5,640 bases of DNA, taken from Limnoglobus sp043757025. GTDB taxonomy: Bacteria > Planctomycetota > Planctomycetia > Gemmatales > Gemmataceae. The notes under the pieces were generated by a model. It had not been told where the DNA came from. It saw only the letters and a list, made by a program, of their open reading frames with translations, and ran no database searches. A program made the translations under genes and the position numbers. The first letter of the stretch is position 1. The number at the start of each line of letters is the position of its first letter. Shown one piece after another: positions 4,087 through 5,640 of the stretch. The stretch lies in contig JAYVQG010000262.1 of assembly GCA_043757025.1 (NCBI GenBank), positions 1 through 5,640 of the forward strand, in the 5' to 3' direction.

Positions 4087-5604
4087 TCACAATCCGGTGG
4101 CTTTCGGAATCGGCGAACAGAGTGTAGCGTACAGGCATAGCCCCACGAGAACCCCCGCGGCGAGCAGCGTTTGTTCGTAATAGAGATAATCCAGCCATGT
4201 CGGCTCGCGAACGTTCGGCAACTGGTTCAGTCGATCCCGCGTGACGGCGGCAATCCACTTGCGATCCGCATACCGCGACGGTCGCAAGTACGATCGCACC
4301 CAGTTCATATCGAGGCCGTCCGGGACACCGTAGATCGCCATCAGTTCGACGGCGTGCGCCGTCGATTGCGGGTCGCCGGGCATACTAGCGGGTGTGTGCC
4401 GGTAATGCCGGAATCCCCCCGCACGTGCGAAGAAGCCACCCAACGAGTGAAACTCGCGAAGTAAAGCATGAATTCTCGCCCGGTAGCGTTCGGGTTTCAC
4501 CGGTCGCCCGATCACTTCCAGAAGTTGCGTCGCTTGCAACAACTCTTCGAGTGTCGCATATTTTGAATCGGACTCGGCTTCGAGCGTGGCGTGTAGGCGT
4601 TGTTCGAGAAAGTCTCGTTCTTTGGGCGTCAGGTCGTTGCGTAACACCGCCGCACGGATCACCCATTCGTACAGGCCGATACTGGGAATCATTTGATTCT
4701 TCATGAACGCTGAGACCTCGACAAAATCGCGACGCATACTCGCATACTCCCGGAGTTGGTCAAACTGGTCAGGGGATAGCAGCCCGACACTCGCCGCGCT
4801 ACTGAGGACAGATGGGTTCTGTTCACCGGCGATTTCCGTCGCCAGCAGTTGTCGGGGCTTGGCAAAATCGGGTTCCAGTTTCGACTCCACGGCCCATCGA
4901 GCCGAGATTTCCCACTGCTGCCAACTGGCGGAACTGTAAGGGGCGGAATCGAACGATTCGACGTACTGCTTGATTTGCTCCGGAGTCGCGGGACAGAGCG
5001 TGGGACGCATCAGCCACAGGATCGCTGGCACCAAGATGAGAAGCAGGATCGGTGAGAAAATGATTATCACCCTCGCTTGCGCTCGATGCACGATATGCGA
5101 CTCCGCAAACGCGCGACGAATGCCGAGCAGGGCGAACAGGAGAGCGAGTATTCCCGCTCCGCTCAGGAAAACGGCTGGCACGAGCGCCTGATCGAGGAAA
5201 TGCATCTCCTGATCGCCGGTAGTCGAACCGGCCAACTGACCGAGAAGTATCAGCCCGAACAGACACGACCCGCCGATTGCGAGGCGATTTGCCATCCCGA
5301 ACCGGGCAAAGAATTTGACCGCATAAACGAGGATGCCGAACGAGAAAAGATAGCACAGAAACAACAGCCAACTCTCGCCGGAAAGCGACAGGGCCATGAT
5401 GACCACCAACACGAATCGCGCTGTCCGTTTATGATCGCCCCACCACCGTTGCATAGCCTGGTGTTGCTCGATCGGATCGGAGACGGCGTTGTCATTCTGC
5501 GATTGTAGGTTGCGAATCTTCCAGACGCTCAGCACGGTTGCGCCCACCAACACGAATAGACTGATGGCCGGGAAAGCCTGATAGCCGAGCATTTTCGCAC
5601 CCAT
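4087..5604 (-). CDS. Large membrane protein with helical, possibly toroid-like C-terminal domain
   Basis: The product is 505 residues and I do not recognise a named family. Hydrophobic segments suggest about six N-terminal membrane helices (roughly 12-28, 63-79, 80-99, 107-126, 139-161 and 178-199). A mostly helical soluble region of about 275 residues follows (200-475), then a last membrane helix (about 478-497). Within the soluble part, GGFFARAGGFRHYRHTP (389-405) followed by STAHAVELMAIYGVPDG (414-430) recalls the GGF...TA.A...L...G pattern of alpha/alpha-toroid repeats in prenyltransferase and squalene-cyclase-like proteins. Only one such unit is apparent and the terpene cyclase DxDD motif is not seen, so no enzymatic role is claimed. 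The ATG at 5604 is the first possible start, because an in-frame TAA lies six bases upstream of it. It has no Shine-Dalgarno site, and the ATG at 5592 (residue 5) is an alternative. No membrane or export partner gene is adjacent. Confidence 0.82.
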   Translation of the reverse strand: MGAKMLGYQAFPAISLFVLVGATVLSVWKIRNLQSQNDNAVSDPIEQHQAMQRWWGDHKRTARFVLVVIMALSLSGESWLLFLCYLFSFGILVYAVKFFARFGMANRLAIGGSCLFGLILLGQLAGSTTGDQEMHFLDQALVPAVFLSGAGILALLFALLGIRRAFAESHIVHRAQARVIIIFSPILLLILVPAILWLMRPTLCPATPEQIKQYVESFDSAPYSSASWQQWEISARWAVESKLEPDFAKPRQLLATEIAGEQNPSVLSSAASVGLLSPDQFDQLREYASMRRDFVEVSAFMKNQMIPSIGLYEWVIRAAVLRNDLTPKERDFLEQRLHATLEAESDSKYATLEELLQATQLLEVIGRPVKPERYRARIHALLREFHSLGGFFARAGGFRHYRHTPASMPGDPQSTAHAVELMAIYGVPDGLDMNWVRSYLRPSRYADRKWIAAVTRDRLNQLPNVREPTWLDYLYYEQTLLAAGVLVGLCLYATLCSPIPKATGL

Positions 5605-5640
5605 TGAGGTTTAATGTCGTTTTTCGTCGCGACGTCATCG

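Overview
This looks like bacterial chromosomal DNA with a fairly high G+C content. The gene density is ordinary, but the middle section has an accessory character. The DUF486 protein, the SurA/PrsA-like parvulin, the many intergenic palindromes of the CCCACGGA..TCCGTGGG type and the codon usage (many CGA, TCG and GCG codons) suggest a Planctomycetota bacterium, perhaps near Gemmataceae. This assignment is inferred from general appearance; no marker gene is present to prove it.

Layout from left to right. Positions 1-260 hold no convincing gene. They open with two tandem copies of a 17-base motif spaced 21 bases apart, which may be the end of a mobile element lying outside the window. Two minus-strand genes follow: a small four-helix DUF486 membrane protein (261-659) and, upstream of it, an exported parvulin-type peptidyl-prolyl isomerase (741-1805). 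Both have clear Shine-Dalgarno sequences and they are separated by a perfect 14-bp hairpin. From 1958 to 4041 there is a duplicated module. It contains two plus-strand nucleotidyltransferase-fold genes of 201 codons (1972-2577 and 3433-4038; 93% identical as protein, about 92% as DNA). Between them, on the opposite strand, lies an AbiEi-like/DUF6088 winged-helix gene (2596-3240). The right part is a 505-codon minus-strand membrane protein (4087-5604) with about six N-terminal membrane helices, a helical soluble domain and one C-terminal helix.

How the genes may work together. Parvulin and the DUF486 protein may share a transcript, but nothing links them functionally. The nucleotidyltransferase and DUF6088 genes resemble the two halves of an AbiE-type (type IV) toxin-antitoxin or phage-defence module. 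The arrangement is unusual: the putative antitoxin is antisense, convergent with one nucleotidyltransferase copy and divergent from the other, rather than in one operon. All three genes lack a Shine-Dalgarno sequence and have a -10-like hexamer 6-7 bases before the ATG, which suggests leaderless transcripts. The second nucleotidyltransferase copy is also bracketed by two direct 37-bp palindromic repeats. This duplicated module is the most interesting part of the window.
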